Shown piece after piece: positions 22,265 to 30,702 of a DNA stretch of 42,002 nucleotides. The number at the start of each line of letters is the position of its first letter. Position 1 is the first letter of the stretch. Below the pieces are notes generated by a model. It was given only the letters and a program-made list of their open reading frames with translations, was not told the DNA's origin and did not search any database. The DNA is from DATFWC01 sp045801465 (lineage in GTDB: Bacteria > Pseudomonadota > Alphaproteobacteria > Rhizobiales > Xanthobacteraceae): contig JBJMSU010000130.1 of assembly GCA_045801465.1 (NCBI GenBank), positions 1 through 42,002 of the forward strand, given 5' to 3'. The position numbers were made by a program, and so were the translations under genes.

Positions 22265-23200
22265 ATGCGTGTGGCCAGCGCGTGCGCAGTCTTTGTCTCG
22301 ATAACCGTAGGGGTCGCCTGGGCGCAGACCCGCCCGGCGCCCACGCCCGCTCCGGGCGCGGCTCCGACCCTTGCAGCAGCACCACCCCAGGCTACCGCCC
22401 CGGCTGCCACCTGTGCCGCCAATCCCAATGCGCTCGGGGTTACTCGCGTGGTCGAGATCGATACCACGGGCGGACCTGGCTTTGGCTGGGAGCACTTCAA
22501 GATGCACGATTTTCTCCGCGCCGGCGAAGTCGTGCTGACGTTCGACGACGGTCCCTGGCAGGGCAATACGCCGGCCGTGCTGAAGGCGCTGGCCGATCAT
22601 TGCGTACGGGCGACCTTTTTCCCCATCGGCAAGCATGCCACCTACTATCCCGAAATCCTCAAGCAGGTCGCCGCCGCCGGGCACACGATCGGCAGCCACA
22701 CGTGGAGCCACGTGGATCTCTCGAAAAAGCAATATCAGGAGGTTGAGAAAGCCAAGGAGGAAATCGAGAAGGGGATCAGCGCGATCCGCTTGGCGCTGGG
22801 TGCACCGGCGGCGCCGTTTTTCCGGTTCCCATCGCTGAAACATCCGCCCGAAATGGTGACCTATCTCGGTCAGCGCAACATCGCCATCTTCTCGACCGAC
22901 ATGGACTCCTTCGATTTCACGATGCGGAAGCCCGAGCAGGTGATCAAGTCGGTGATGGCGAAGCTGCAGAAGCACGGGAAGGGGATCGTGCTGATGCACG
23001 ACTTCCAGCACGCGACTGCCGAAGCTCTGCCCGAGCTGCTCAACCAGCTCAAGGCGGGCGGCTACAAGATCGTGCATATGAGGGCCAAAGATCCGCTCAA
23101 GACCATTGCCCAGTACGACGAGATGGTCGCCAAGGAGATCAAGCTGCCGACAGTCAGCGACCGGCCCACGTCCTCGGTCGTGCGCACGATCAGCGAGTAA
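22265..23200 (+). CDS. Exported polysaccharide deacetylase (NodB homology, CE4)
   Basis: 311 residues. A leader (MRVASACAVFVSITVGVAWA|QT) is followed by a Pro/Ala-rich linker to about 50. The CE4 motifs are intact: TFDDGPW (92-98, with the catalytic base and metal Asp 94-95), SHTWSHVD (144-151, metal His 145 and 149), FFRFP and, near 245, LMHDFQH. It should remove acetyl groups from periplasmic or surface sugars such as peptidoglycan or an exopolysaccharide. AGGGGAG before the ATG at 22265 makes that start better than 22202 or 22235. A strong terminator follows. Confidence 0.93.
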   Translation: MRVASACAVFVSITVGVAWAQTRPAPTPAPGAAPTLAAAPPQATAPAATCAANPNALGVTRVVEIDTTGGPGFGWEHFKMHDFLRAGEVVLTFDDGPWQGNTPAVLKALADHCVRATFFPIGKHATYYPEILKQVAAAGHTIGSHTWSHVDLSKKQYQEVEKAKEEIEKGISAIRLALGAPAAPFFRFPSLKHPPEMVTYLGQRNIAIFSTDMDSFDFTMRKPEQVIKSVMAKLQKHGKGIVLMHDFQHATAEALPELLNQLKAGGYKIVHMRAKDPLKTIAQYDEMVAKEIKLPTVSDRPTSSVVRTISE

Positions 23201-23225
23201 ATTTTCGCGCCATACTGTGGCTCGG

Positions 23226-23258
23226 AATGAGGCGCGCCCGACCGGCGCGCCTCATTTT
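23226..23258 (+). terminator. Rho-independent terminator after the deacetylase gene
   Basis: A perfect 13-base stem, AATGAGGCGCGCC (23226-23238) with GGCGCGCCTCATT (23244-23256), a 5-base loop, then TTT within ATTTTAT. It lies 25 bases after the deacetylase stop. Confidence 0.85.
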
Positions 23259-23317
23259 ATGAAGACGGGGTCGGCGTGTTTTGGTTGGGTAAAGGAGAAG
23301 CGCGCCGGGATCCCGCC

Positions 23318-23881
23318 ATGCCGCGTCCCCATCGTATCGAAGGCTACGCCATCATCTCCGCCGATGGCATGATCGCCGACGCCGACGGCGCGCAGCCGGC
23401 GGAACTGATCGTCAAGGCCGACCAGCGGTTCTTCCGCCGCGGGCTGGCGCGCGCCGATGCGATTGCCCATGGCCGCTTCTCGCACGAGGGCGGCACCCGG
23501 TCGGCCGAGCGCAAGCGGCTCATTCTCACCCGCAGCATCGGCTCGCTCGCACCCCACCCCCGGCATGCAAAAGGACTGTTGTGGAACCCGGCAGGAGCGT
23601 CGTTCGAACAAGCGTGGCAGGCGCTCGAGGTGGCGGACGGGGTCCTCGCCGTGATCGGCGGCACCGACACCTTCGGCCTCTTCCTCGGCATCGGCTATGA
23701 CGCCTTTCACCTCACCCGGGCCAATCGGGCCCGCCTGCCGGGCGGACGGCCGGTGTTCCCCGACGTGCCCAACCGGTCGCCCGAAGACGTGCTCGCCGCC
23801 CACGGGCTGAACCCCGGGCCACCCGAAGTCCTTGATGCCGATGCGGACGTCACATTGGTGACGTGGGATCGAGGAACTTGA
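23318..23881 (+). CDS. Dihydrofolate reductase-like protein
   Basis: 187 residues. It begins RIEGYAIISADGMIADADG, the DHFR/RibD-C opening, and keeps GGTDTFGLFLGIGYDAFHLTRANRARLPGGRPVFP, matching the G-G-x-x-x-x-x-x-x-L, L-T-R and P-F-F-P parts of that fold. The middle lacks the usual GRxTW motif, with HGRFSHEGG in its place. It could be a reductase using NADPH, but not a standard FolA. The start at 23318 has only a weak ribosome binding site; a GTG at 23276 is less likely. The gene stands alone. Confidence 0.7.
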   Translation: MPRPHRIEGYAIISADGMIADADGAQPAELIVKADQRFFRRGLARADAIAHGRFSHEGGTRSAERKRLILTRSIGSLAPHPRHAKGLLWNPAGASFEQAWQALEVADGVLAVIGGTDTFGLFLGIGYDAFHLTRANRARLPGGRPVFPDVPNRSPEDVLAAHGLNPGPPEVLDADADVTLVTWDRGT

Positions 23882-24128
23882 AATCCGCGACTTTCCGCAT
23901 GCGCCGGTGCATCCGACCCAGGTATGGCGGTATTGGGCTTCCCTCCCCGCCAACCCTCCGGCCAGGAAAAGCACTTGTTTGGGACCGGTCTGCTTCTGCC
24001 AGCGCGACAACGTTTAGTTAACCAGGGTTGCGTTCAGCTGAACCGGAGCGATTAGTCTTTATTCACCTCCAGCCCCTATGGTGGCCAGCAGCGCCGGTGC
24101 CGCACGGCGTGATGGACGCGTCAAAAGA

Positions 24129-25277
24129 ATGCATATCTCCTCCCTCATCGACGAGCTGGAAGACGCCATCGCGTCCGGCACCCCAGACTCGCGGGTCAAA
24201 TCCCTGTGGCAGATCATCGACCTGTTCATGGACGGGGCGAGCCGGTATTCCGATGAGCAGGTTGCGCTGTTCGACGACGTCATCCTCAGGCTGGCGGAAG
24301 AGATCGAGGCCAAGGCGCGTGCCAAGCTGTCACGAAAGCTCGCTCCGGTCGCCAATGCGCCCGTCAAAGTGATTCGTTCTCTTGCCTTCGATGACGACGC
24401 CTCGGTGGCGCTGCCGGTGCTTATGCGTTCAAACCGGCTGGACGACGCCGATCTCATCGCCAATGCCCGCACCAAGAGCCAGGGCCATCTCGACGCCATC
24501 GCGCGGCGAAAATCGCTGAGCACGGAACTGACGGACGTGCTGGTCGACCGCGGCGATCACCAAGTCGTTCGCTCGGTGGCGAAGAACGCCGGCGCCCGCT
24601 TTTCCGATGCCGGCTTCGGCAAGCTCGTCGCCCGCGCGCAGAGCGACGAGGCGCTGGCGCTGCGGGTGGGGGCGCGGAGGGACCTTCCGCGTCAGCACTT
24701 GCTCAAGCTCATCGAAACCGCATCAGCGGCGGTGTGTGCAAAGCTCGAGGCGGCAAACCCGCAATTCGCCGGCGCCGTGCACGACACCATCACCGAAATC
24801 GTGGCAAAGTTGCGCTCGGAATTGCGCAATGCCTCGGCCGACCATGCCACCGCGCGCGCCCAGGTGCAGCGGCTGCATCAGCTTGGCCGCCTCGGCGAGG
24901 CCGACATCTACGATTTTGCGCGCGAGCGGAAGTTCGAGCAGACCACGGTCGCACTCTCGCTCCTGTGCGGCGTTCCGGTGGACGCGGTGGAACGGGCTCT
25001 CCTCGACGAGAACGCCGACATGGTGCTCATCCTGATGCGGGCCGCGCAGTGCTCGTGGACGACGGCCAAAGCCATCCTGCTGATGCAGGCCGCCGATCGC
25101 GGAATTTCCGCGCAGGATCTCGATCGCGCGCTGCGAAGCTTCCAGCGGCTCGGCACCGAAACCGCACGGCGGGTGCTGGAATTCTATCAATTGCGCTGTC
25201 AGTCGGATGCGGAAGCGCCCGAGGGGCCGAAGCCGCAAAAGCGCGACGATCGCAACGCCATTGCGTTGGTGCCCTGA
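24129..25277 (+). CDS. DUF2336-domain protein
   Basis: 382 residues, the family length. It begins MHISSLIDELEDAIASGTPDSRVKSLWQIIDLFMDGA and continues in short helical repeats (DDASVALPVLMRSNRLDDADLI, ARTKSQGHLDAIARR, LVDRGDHQVVRSVAKNAGARFSDAGFGKLV), which look HEAT-like and match DUF2336. The C-terminal half is also helical (FEQTTVALSLLCGVPVDAVERAL). The family is almost limited to Alphaproteobacteria and some members have been linked to signalling, but no role is certain. The ribosome binding site is poor (AAAAG). Confidence 0.88.
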   Translation: MHISSLIDELEDAIASGTPDSRVKSLWQIIDLFMDGASRYSDEQVALFDDVILRLAEEIEAKARAKLSRKLAPVANAPVKVIRSLAFDDDASVALPVLMRSNRLDDADLIANARTKSQGHLDAIARRKSLSTELTDVLVDRGDHQVVRSVAKNAGARFSDAGFGKLVARAQSDEALALRVGARRDLPRQHLLKLIETASAAVCAKLEAANPQFAGAVHDTITEIVAKLRSELRNASADHATARAQVQRLHQLGRLGEADIYDFARERKFEQTTVALSLLCGVPVDAVERALLDENADMVLILMRAAQCSWTTAKAILLMQAADRGISAQDLDRALRSFQRLGTETARRVLEFYQLRCQSDAEAPEGPKPQKRDDRNAIALVP

Positions 25278-25378
25278 CCTGGGTTCGTCACAACGCAATC
25301 GCCAGAGCTGTTGCGGCCCGCTTGGTCGCCGCTTAGCGATACGGGCCCAGTCTGGATGTAATTCGCATTGGGACTGTC

Positions 25379-25459
25379 ATGGTCGTGTATCTCGCCTCGA
25401 GCCTCATCCATCTCGCAATCGTGGCCGTGATCGCCTGGCGCATGGCGCAGCTTCTTTAG
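25379..25459 (+). CDS. 26-residue membrane microprotein (candidate)
   Basis: MVVYLASSLIHLAIVAVIAW then RMAQLL: one hydrophobic helix with a short basic tail, shaped like the microprotein at 12787-12861. GGGA lies seven bases before the ATG, a weak site. Its stop overlaps the end of the convergent cupin gene by four bases. The membrane pattern suggests a real protein, but the size and weak start signal leave doubt. Confidence 0.4.
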   Translation: MVVYLASSLIHLAIVAVIAWRMAQLL

Positions 25460-25917
25460 GTCTTCTTCGGCCGCGCCTTCGGTTTTGCCGGCGCCTTGGG
25501 TTTTGCCTTCTTGCTCCTGACCTTGGACTTCGCCTTAGCCGCGACGGCACGAGGGGCCGCGCTTTCCTTGAACTCGACGACGAGCACGCGGACCTCCTTG
25601 TCGCTGTCGTTCTCGGTCGCGCGCGCGAGCGGCGGGAACCACATGGTCTCTCCCGCCTTGAAATTCACTTCATAGGCGATGCGACCGGCAGGTTTGAACA
25701 CCAGCGTTCCATCGGTCAGCATGTACATCAGATGGTTCGGATAATTTCGCGTGCCCAGCTTGTCGCCGGGCTTGAAATTGGCTTGGAACACGCGGACCCG
25801 CTCATTGTCGAGCAGTTGCTTGTAGACCAGGGCATCCGTCGTTTCGCGGTTCTGCGCCGTCGAGGGACCACACAGGACAAGCAGGAGCGCCCCGACCAAC
25901 AGCAAGATCCGGTTCAT
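25456..25917 (-). CDS. Exported cupin protein with Lys-rich tail
   Basis: 153 residues. A leader (MNRILLLVGALLLVLCGPSTA|QN) is followed by a small cupin barrel (NERVRVFQANFKPGDKLGTRNYPNHLMYMLTDGTLVF, then YEVNFKAGETMWFP and RVLVVEF). The single His (NHLMYML) in place of the usual HxH suggests weak or no metal binding. The last 30 residues are Lys/Ala/Pro repeats (KAKSKVRSKKAKPKAPAKPK), like histone H1 tails, and could bind DNA, polyphosphate or the cell wall. GGAG ten bases before the ATG sets the start. Confidence 0.8.
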   Translation of the reverse strand: MNRILLLVGALLLVLCGPSTAQNRETTDALVYKQLLDNERVRVFQANFKPGDKLGTRNYPNHLMYMLTDGTLVFKPAGRIAYEVNFKAGETMWFPPLARATENDSDKEVRVLVVEFKESAAPRAVAAKAKSKVRSKKAKPKAPAKPKARPKKT

Positions 25918-25992
25918 CGGGCCCATTCTCCGTCTGAAGACCGCACGTTGCTGTCGGTGAGCCAATGAGGCCTGCGATAAGCGCGCAGCACA

Positions 25993-26475
25993 TCAAAGGG
26001 GTTCGACCCGTTCCCCGACGATGCGCTCGTGACCCGGCTCTTCGACGATGACGGCGCGCCGTGGCCACGCGGCGAGGATGAGGAGTCCACCCATGATCGA
26101 CAGATTCTTTAAAGCATGAATCATGTTGTTCGTGCGATCGGCGCCGGCGGGCATATTCCAGAAATCGTGCATATAGAAGGTAGTGACGGCGGTGAAGATG
26201 AGAAGCACCACGGCCATTGTGCGCGTAAAGACGTTGAACGCGATCAAAAGACCGCCCACGACTTCGATCATCGCGGCGACGATCGCCAGGATCTGCGAGA
26301 TCGGCATCCCGACTGTCGCCTCGACCTGCGAAATCACATCGGCGAGCGCCGACGGAATAGCCAGCTTCGCTTGGATCTGATCAGCAGTCCCGGCAATATC
26401 CGTCAGCTTCTGGGCGCCCGAAAGGATGAAGAGCACCACGAGGGCGACTCGTCCAAGCGTAAAAGGCACATTCAT
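25993..26475 (-). CDS. DoxX-family membrane protein
   Basis: 160 residues with four helices: FTLGRVALVVLFILSGAQKL (6-25), ISQILAIVAAMIEVVGGLLIAFNV, TMAVVLLIFTAVTTFYMHDFW and IMGGLLILAAWPRR. The pattern R-x-x-x-x-x-x-F-x-x-x-G-x-x-K at the start and the short loop with ADQIQAKLAIP are typical of DoxX. Family members tune membrane thiol or redox balance; this one is an orphan. GGGAGCGGACG before the ATG sets the start. A near-EcfG site (26519-26543) may drive it. Confidence 0.92.
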   Translation of the reverse strand: MNVPFTLGRVALVVLFILSGAQKLTDIAGTADQIQAKLAIPSALADVISQVEATVGMPISQILAIVAAMIEVVGGLLIAFNVFTRTMAVVLLIFTAVTTFYMHDFWNMPAGADRTNNMIHALKNLSIMGGLLILAAWPRRAVIVEEPGHERIVGERVEPL

Positions 26476-26789
26476 CGTCCGCTCCCTTCCCCAACCGACC
26501 GGCCACACAGTATGAGACAACTTGGGCACGGCGTCTCGGTTCCTACGCCTGACATGGAGCCCGATGTCGATACCGCGACTGGAGCGGCGCGTCGTTCCGC
26601 ATGCGAAAAGTCTCGCCGAACCAATTGAATCGGCTACGGGTTCCCTCGAATGAAGCGTGTCCTTGCTGCGCGCCGATGCCCATCCCGGGCCAATCAGGGA
26701 TGGGCTTCCTTAGAACGGCTCTTTGCTCAGGAAGAACGCGCGGACCGCTGTCGGGCGGACGCGCGTCAGGTGCGAGCGACGGTCACAGC
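26476..26789. other. Intergenic stretch with hairpin
   Basis: 314 bases between the start of the DoxX gene and the end of the glycine-zipper gene, both on the minus strand. Besides the promoter candidate it holds a strong hairpin, GCCCATCCC (26678-26686) with GGGATGGGC (26697-26705), probably the transcription stop of the glycine-zipper gene. No gene seen. Confidence 0.5.
26519..26543 (-). promoter_or_regulatory. Near-consensus EcfG-type promoter of the DoxX gene
   Basis: On the minus strand GGAAC (26543-26539), 16 bases, AGTT (26522-26519): one mismatch in the -10. Its distance from the ATG at 26475 fits a leader of about 35 bases. Confidence 0.35.
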
Positions 26790-27092
26790 TCAGTAGCAGT
26801 AGCGCCGCGCCACCCGGACCCAGCCAGCGCGGGCGCGAACGTAACAATCGTCATGCCACCAATAATAGTTGGCGCCCCGGCGCTCGGCTTCCGCCGAAAT
26901 GAGCGCGCCGGTCGCCCCGCCGATGACGGCACCGGCAACCGCACCGCCGGCCCGGCCGGTCGCAGCACCTCCGATCACCGCGCCGGCGGCGGCACCGCCG
27001 AGAACCGCAAAGGGATCCTGTGCGGCTGCCTCGTGGACCGGCATCGCTGTCGCCAAGCTCAACAGCGCGGCAGCTCCAATCGTGCGAATCAT
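26790..27092 (-). CDS. Exported glycine-zipper protein
   Basis: 100 residues. A leader (MIRTIGAAALLSLATAMPVHEAAA|QDP) is followed by glycine-zipper repeats (GGAAAGAVIGGAATGRAGGAVAGAVIGGATGALI) of the GxxxG type, then a short C-terminal domain WWHDDCYVRARAGWVRVARRYCY with two cysteines. Glycine-zipper proteins insert in or span membranes, and many outer-membrane lipoproteins carry such a region; this one lacks a lipobox. AGGGA eight bases before the ATG supports the start. Confidence 0.85.
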   Translation of the reverse strand: MIRTIGAAALLSLATAMPVHEAAAQDPFAVLGGAAAGAVIGGAATGRAGGAVAGAVIGGATGALISAEAERRGANYYWWHDDCYVRARAGWVRVARRYCY

Positions 27093-27176
27093 GTGCGTTT
27101 CCCTGAGGTTGATTGAAGGCACATCCATACGGGACAACGTGACTTTTTTCAAATCCAAAGGCCCGGTCCGGCCAAT

Positions 27177-28829
27177 TCAGGCCGCCGTAGCGCGGCCCCC
27201 GGTCCGGTTTGGGCCGGCGCGAGAGCCAGGCCGCCCCGCGCTGTCGCCGGCCGGCACCGCGACCGGGTCCGTCGCCTCGAGAAGCTGCAGGAAGGAACTG
27301 CCCGGCAACGGCGGCGCAAACACATAGCCCTGGGCGAGGCGAATGCCCTGGTCGCGCAAATAGGCCACCTGCTCGAAGCTCTCCACGCCCTCTGCGACGA
27401 TATCCATCCGCATGCTGCGGGCCAGTTCCACCAGCGAACTGATGATGGCCGCCGAATGGCGCTCCGCCCCAATAGCGTCGACGAACAGCTTGTCGACCTT
27501 GATCATGTCGACGCCCAACTTGAGCAGATAGGAAAGGCCGCCATGCCCGGCCCCCACGTCATCGATGGCGACGCGGACGCCGAGCTCTTGCAGGCCGGCA
27601 ATCACCGCGCGCGCCGCCGTCAGGTTCTCGAGCGGCTGGCGCTCCGTCACTTCCAGCACGAGCTGCGACAGGGAGATGGGCGACCCGGTAAAGATGTCGC
27701 GAACGTCCGTCACAGTGGATGGCTCGGCGAAATGACGCGCCGTCAAGTTGAAGCTGATCTTGCAGCGTGGCCGCCGTCCGATGGCGGCGCCGGCTTCCTG
27801 GCTAACCCGCTGCATCAGCGCACGCGTCACCTCGAAGATGAGGCCGCTCGATTCGAGCAAGGGAATGAAGCCCGCCGGCGGAATGATCGAACCGTCGCGC
27901 TTGCGCCATCGGATCAGGACCTCGGCCCCTTCGAGCCGGCCGTTGGTGATATCGAGGATCGGTTGGTAATAGGGCACGAACTCGTTCGCCGCGAGCGCGC
28001 GCCGCAGCTCTGCCACCGGGTTGTCGCGCTGGCGCCGGCGCATGAAAACAAAAAACAGGATGATCAAGAGGAAGAGGGCAGCCTCGGCGAGGATGCTGGC
28101 CGCGCGCAAATCCGACTGTTCCGCGGCCAGGCCCTGGCGCGGCATCGACGACGTCATCGTCAGCCGGTAGGCGTCCGATCTGAGCCGCGCGACGACGCGT
28201 TCGCCATCGCTTTTGCTCGCCGAGGCGACACCGGTCTCGCCGATCACCGTGCCGTCCTCCGTTAGCAGGGTGACGTGAGCGCGCGGCAAGCCTCCCTCCG
28301 AAGATATCTGCGGCAGCAGCAGCTCGGTGGGAATGAGCGCCGCGAGACCGTTTCCCCCCTCGCGCCCGGCTTGGTGAACTCTGATCATGCGTTCCTTGCG
28401 ATAGCCGATCCCGACGACTTCAATAAAAACGTTCGCGGCTTCCGCAACCGGCTGTCGGGACAGGACCTGGCGCTCACCGAGCGCAAGACCATGGTTGGTG
28501 CACAGGGTTTCGCCGCCCGGATCGAGCACGGCAACTTCCTTGATGGGCATGGTCTCGAAGGCCGTCGTGTTCAGCGCGTTGCGCTCTGCCGCACTGCAGC
28601 CGCCGATTCCGCTTCTGTCCAGAGCGCCGAGCTCGGCGACGACCCGCCGGATTCGCGTTTCCACCAACGCCATGCCGCGCCGGGCCGTGCTTTCGACCTC
28701 TTCCCGCCCCTGCTGCTCGATCCGGTAATCCACTGCGACCTGCAGCAACAGCACCGGCACGCCCGCAAGCACGATGCCGGCCCCAACCGCGATAAGAAGT
28801 CTCTGTCCCGGCAGCACGCGGGGCCCCAT
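27177..28829 (-). CDS. CSS-motif EAL phosphodiesterase of c-di-GMP
   Basis: 550 residues. Helix 1 (about 11-31), periplasmic part (32-245) and helix 2 (246-264) carry the EAL domain in the cytosol (271-525). The periplasmic part has the CSS-type Cys78 (GCSAAE) and Cys110 (ETLCTN), which in PdeB/PdeC-type proteins form a redox-sensed disulphide. The catalytic residues are kept: EVLIRW (303, EVL for EAL), FNLTARHF, LVLEVTER, IDDVGAGHGG, IKVDKLFV, IVAEGVE and GYVFAPP. It should cleave c-di-GMP to pGpG, controlled by DSB-type chemistry. Two CtrA-type sites precede it. Confidence 0.92.
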   Translation of the reverse strand: MGPRVLPGQRLLIAVGAGIVLAGVPVLLLQVAVDYRIEQQGREEVESTARRGMALVETRIRRVVAELGALDRSGIGGCSAAERNALNTTAFETMPIKEVAVLDPGGETLCTNHGLALGERQVLSRQPVAEAANVFIEVVGIGYRKERMIRVHQAGREGGNGLAALIPTELLLPQISSEGGLPRAHVTLLTEDGTVIGETGVASASKSDGERVVARLRSDAYRLTMTSSMPRQGLAAEQSDLRAASILAEAALFLLIILFFVFMRRRQRDNPVAELRRALAANEFVPYYQPILDITNGRLEGAEVLIRWRKRDGSIIPPAGFIPLLESSGLIFEVTRALMQRVSQEAGAAIGRRPRCKISFNLTARHFAEPSTVTDVRDIFTGSPISLSQLVLEVTERQPLENLTAARAVIAGLQELGVRVAIDDVGAGHGGLSYLLKLGVDMIKVDKLFVDAIGAERHSAAIISSLVELARSMRMDIVAEGVESFEQVAYLRDQGIRLAQGYVFAPPLPGSSFLQLLEATDPVAVPAGDSAGRPGSRAGPNRTGGRATAA

Positions 28830-28860
28830 CTCATGCCCGCTGCACGGTCACCGATCCGCG

Positions 28861-28875
28861 TTAACTCCCGCTTAA
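28861..28875. promoter_or_regulatory. CtrA-type site near the EAL gene start
   Basis: TTAA (28861-28864), seven bases, TTAA (28872-28875), exact. It starts 32 bases before the EAL start codon on the minus strand, which overlaps a likely promoter and could mean repression or activation. Confidence 0.55.
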
Positions 28876-28929
28876 ACACGATCGGCCGTAGCGGCCGGGG
28901 GCCGCGTCCGAGGCGTGATGCGGCGCGGT

Positions 28930-28949
28930 CATGGTTAACCGCACGTTAA
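28930..28949 (-). promoter_or_regulatory. CtrA-type site with full TTAACCAT half
   Basis: On the minus strand TTAA, seven bases, TTAACCAT (28949 to 28931). Both the spacing and the TTAACCAT end match the Caulobacter CtrA consensus. It lies about 105 bases upstream of the EAL gene and 172 bases upstream of the glycosyltransferase gene on the other strand. Confidence 0.6.
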
Positions 28950-29121
28950 GCTCCAGCCGCATGCGGCAGAGGAGAACGGACGCTCTTTTTGCGGGAGACT
29001 GCGGTTGTGGCGGGTCCAGAGGATGGGATAGTAGGCTCGATCGCCGGTCTCGAGCAAAACCCATCCGGACGTCCTCGGGCCGCGCGACCGTCGGATCGTT
29101 GCAACGAGCTCTCACGAAGGC

Positions 29122-30702
29122 ATGCGGATCGTCATCTTTCACGGAAGCTTGGCGCTGCCCACCGGCGGCGAGGTGAATACGCGCGATTGGGCTCTGGCGC
29201 TGAAAGCCCGCGGGCACCGGGTCGTCGTCTTCACGGTCTATCCCGGGCCGCTGGCGGAGCAAATCCACAACTGCGGCATCGCTGTGGTCGACAATCCCGC
29301 CGCCATCTCCGACCGGCCGGACATCATCTTCGGCGCCGGGGTGAATGACGTTGCAATCCTGCTGGCGCGGTTTCCCGACGTCCCGGCCATCCAGGTGGCT
29401 CAGGTGTTCGGTCACTGGAACAATCATCCCTGCGAGCTTCCGCAGGTCGTCCTTCACGTCGCCGTCGACGAACTCAACGCCGAGATGCTGATCAACGAGT
29501 TCGGCGTTCCGCGCGAGCGGGTACGCATCGTCTACAACGCAGTCGACGTCGCCCGTTTGCCTGCCCGCCCCACGGCATTGGCGCCGCGGCCGGCGCGTGC
29601 GCTCATCTTCGTCAAGGAGAAGCACCCGTATATGGAATCCGTCCGCGCGGCGTGCGCCGCGCGCGGGATCGCTCTGGAGGAAATCGGCCATCCGGTCGGG
29701 CGCCCGGTGGACGACCCGGTTGCCGCAATGAGCCAATGCGATCTCGTCTTCGGCTCGGCGCGCACGGCACTGGAGGCGGGGATCGCGGGAGCGGCCGTGG
29801 TGGTCGCCGATCATCGCGGTCTCGCCGGCATGCTCACGATGGCGAACCTCGGGCATTTCCGGCACAACAATTTCGGACGTGCGCTGCTGACCGGCGATCT
29901 CGACAGCGCCAGCATCGGCGCGGAGATCGACCGCTATGATCCGGTCGATGCCGCGGCCGTCTCCCAAGCCTTGAAACAGAACGCGACGCTGGATCGGCAA
30001 ATCGATCAGCTGGAGGCGATCTTCGTCGAGGCGATCGAGCTGTTCAAGCGGCTCGAGCCGTCCGCCGAGGGGGCCCGGCGCGCGCTGGCGGCCTATCTGG
30101 CTCAGCATCTTCCGCGACCGGCGGCCGGAGAGGCTGCCCCTCGCCAAGTACGTTTCCCACCCCAACCCTGGATCGACGCGAAGCTCGCCGCCATCGAGCA
30201 GGGCCTCTCCGCCACCGCCGGAGAGATCGCCGCGTTGCATGAGAGACTGTCGGCAATGGCCGGGAACATCACGGCACTCGAACAGCGTCCCGTGGCGAGC
30301 CCGCAGGAGCTCGCCGCCGTCGTTGCGCGCGCGTCGGCCCTGGGTGAGGATCTTCGCACGAGCGAGCAGCGCCTCGCCACTGTCGACCAGCGCATCTCGG
30401 TCCTGGCGGAGCACCTTCGCACGAGCATTCTCCCAATCGAGCAGCGTGTCGGCGCGGCGGAGGAGCGCGCTCGCTTGCTCGACGATCGGATTGCCACGGC
30501 AGAGGGAGAGACAACGACGTTGGCGCGGCGGCTTTCCCCGGTGGAAGGCGAGGTCTTTTCGGTGCAGCCGCTGATTCGGCTCATGCGTCCAGTGGCCCTT
30601 GTGCTCGGCCGCTTGTCGAGGGTTGCACGTTTCTTCCGGCTACGGCCGGCGATGAAGCCCGGCAGCCTCAAGTCCCCTCCTGCAGCAGATGCCGGTCACT
30701 GA
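29122..30702 (+). CDS. GT4-like glycosyltransferase with coiled-coil tail
   Basis: 526 residues. The N-terminal Rossmann half begins MRIVIFHGSLALPTGGEVNTRDWALALKARGHRVVVFTVY, with the glycine loop GGEVN typical of GT-B sugar transferases. The second half has VRIVYNAVDVARL and CDLVFGSARTALEAGIAGAAVVVADHRGL, where the E-rich donor site is expected. From about 330 to 490 the chain is a long coiled coil of repeated Glu/Gln/Arg (IAALHERLSAMAGNITALEQRP, SEQRLATVDQRISVLAEHL), followed by a basic C-terminal end that may touch the membrane. No signal peptide. A long minus-strand frame over this gene is a shadow. The acceptor is unknown. Confidence 0.82.
   Translation: MRIVIFHGSLALPTGGEVNTRDWALALKARGHRVVVFTVYPGPLAEQIHNCGIAVVDNPAAISDRPDIIFGAGVNDVAILLARFPDVPAIQVAQVFGHWNNHPCELPQVVLHVAVDELNAEMLINEFGVPRERVRIVYNAVDVARLPARPTALAPRPARALIFVKEKHPYMESVRAACAARGIALEEIGHPVGRPVDDPVAAMSQCDLVFGSARTALEAGIAGAAVVVADHRGLAGMLTMANLGHFRHNNFGRALLTGDLDSASIGAEIDRYDPVDAAAVSQALKQNATLDRQIDQLEAIFVEAIELFKRLEPSAEGARRALAAYLAQHLPRPAAGEAAPRQVRFPPQPWIDAKLAAIEQGLSATAGEIAALHERLSAMAGNITALEQRPVASPQELAAVVARASALGEDLRTSEQRLATVDQRISVLAEHLRTSILPIEQRVGAAEERARLLDDRIATAEGETTTLARRLSPVEGEVFSVQPLIRLMRPVALVLGRLSRVARFFRLRPAMKPGSLKSPPAADAGH

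Noticed and set aside
26678..26705. Strong hairpin GCCCATCCC/GGGATGGGC as a Rho-independent terminator
   Set aside because: No T-run on the minus strand after the stem, so listed only within the intergenic note.
28861..30414. 517-codon open frame antisense to the glycosyltransferase gene
   Set aside because: No domain, no membrane pattern and no ribosome binding site; it is the mirror of a well-formed GT-B protein.
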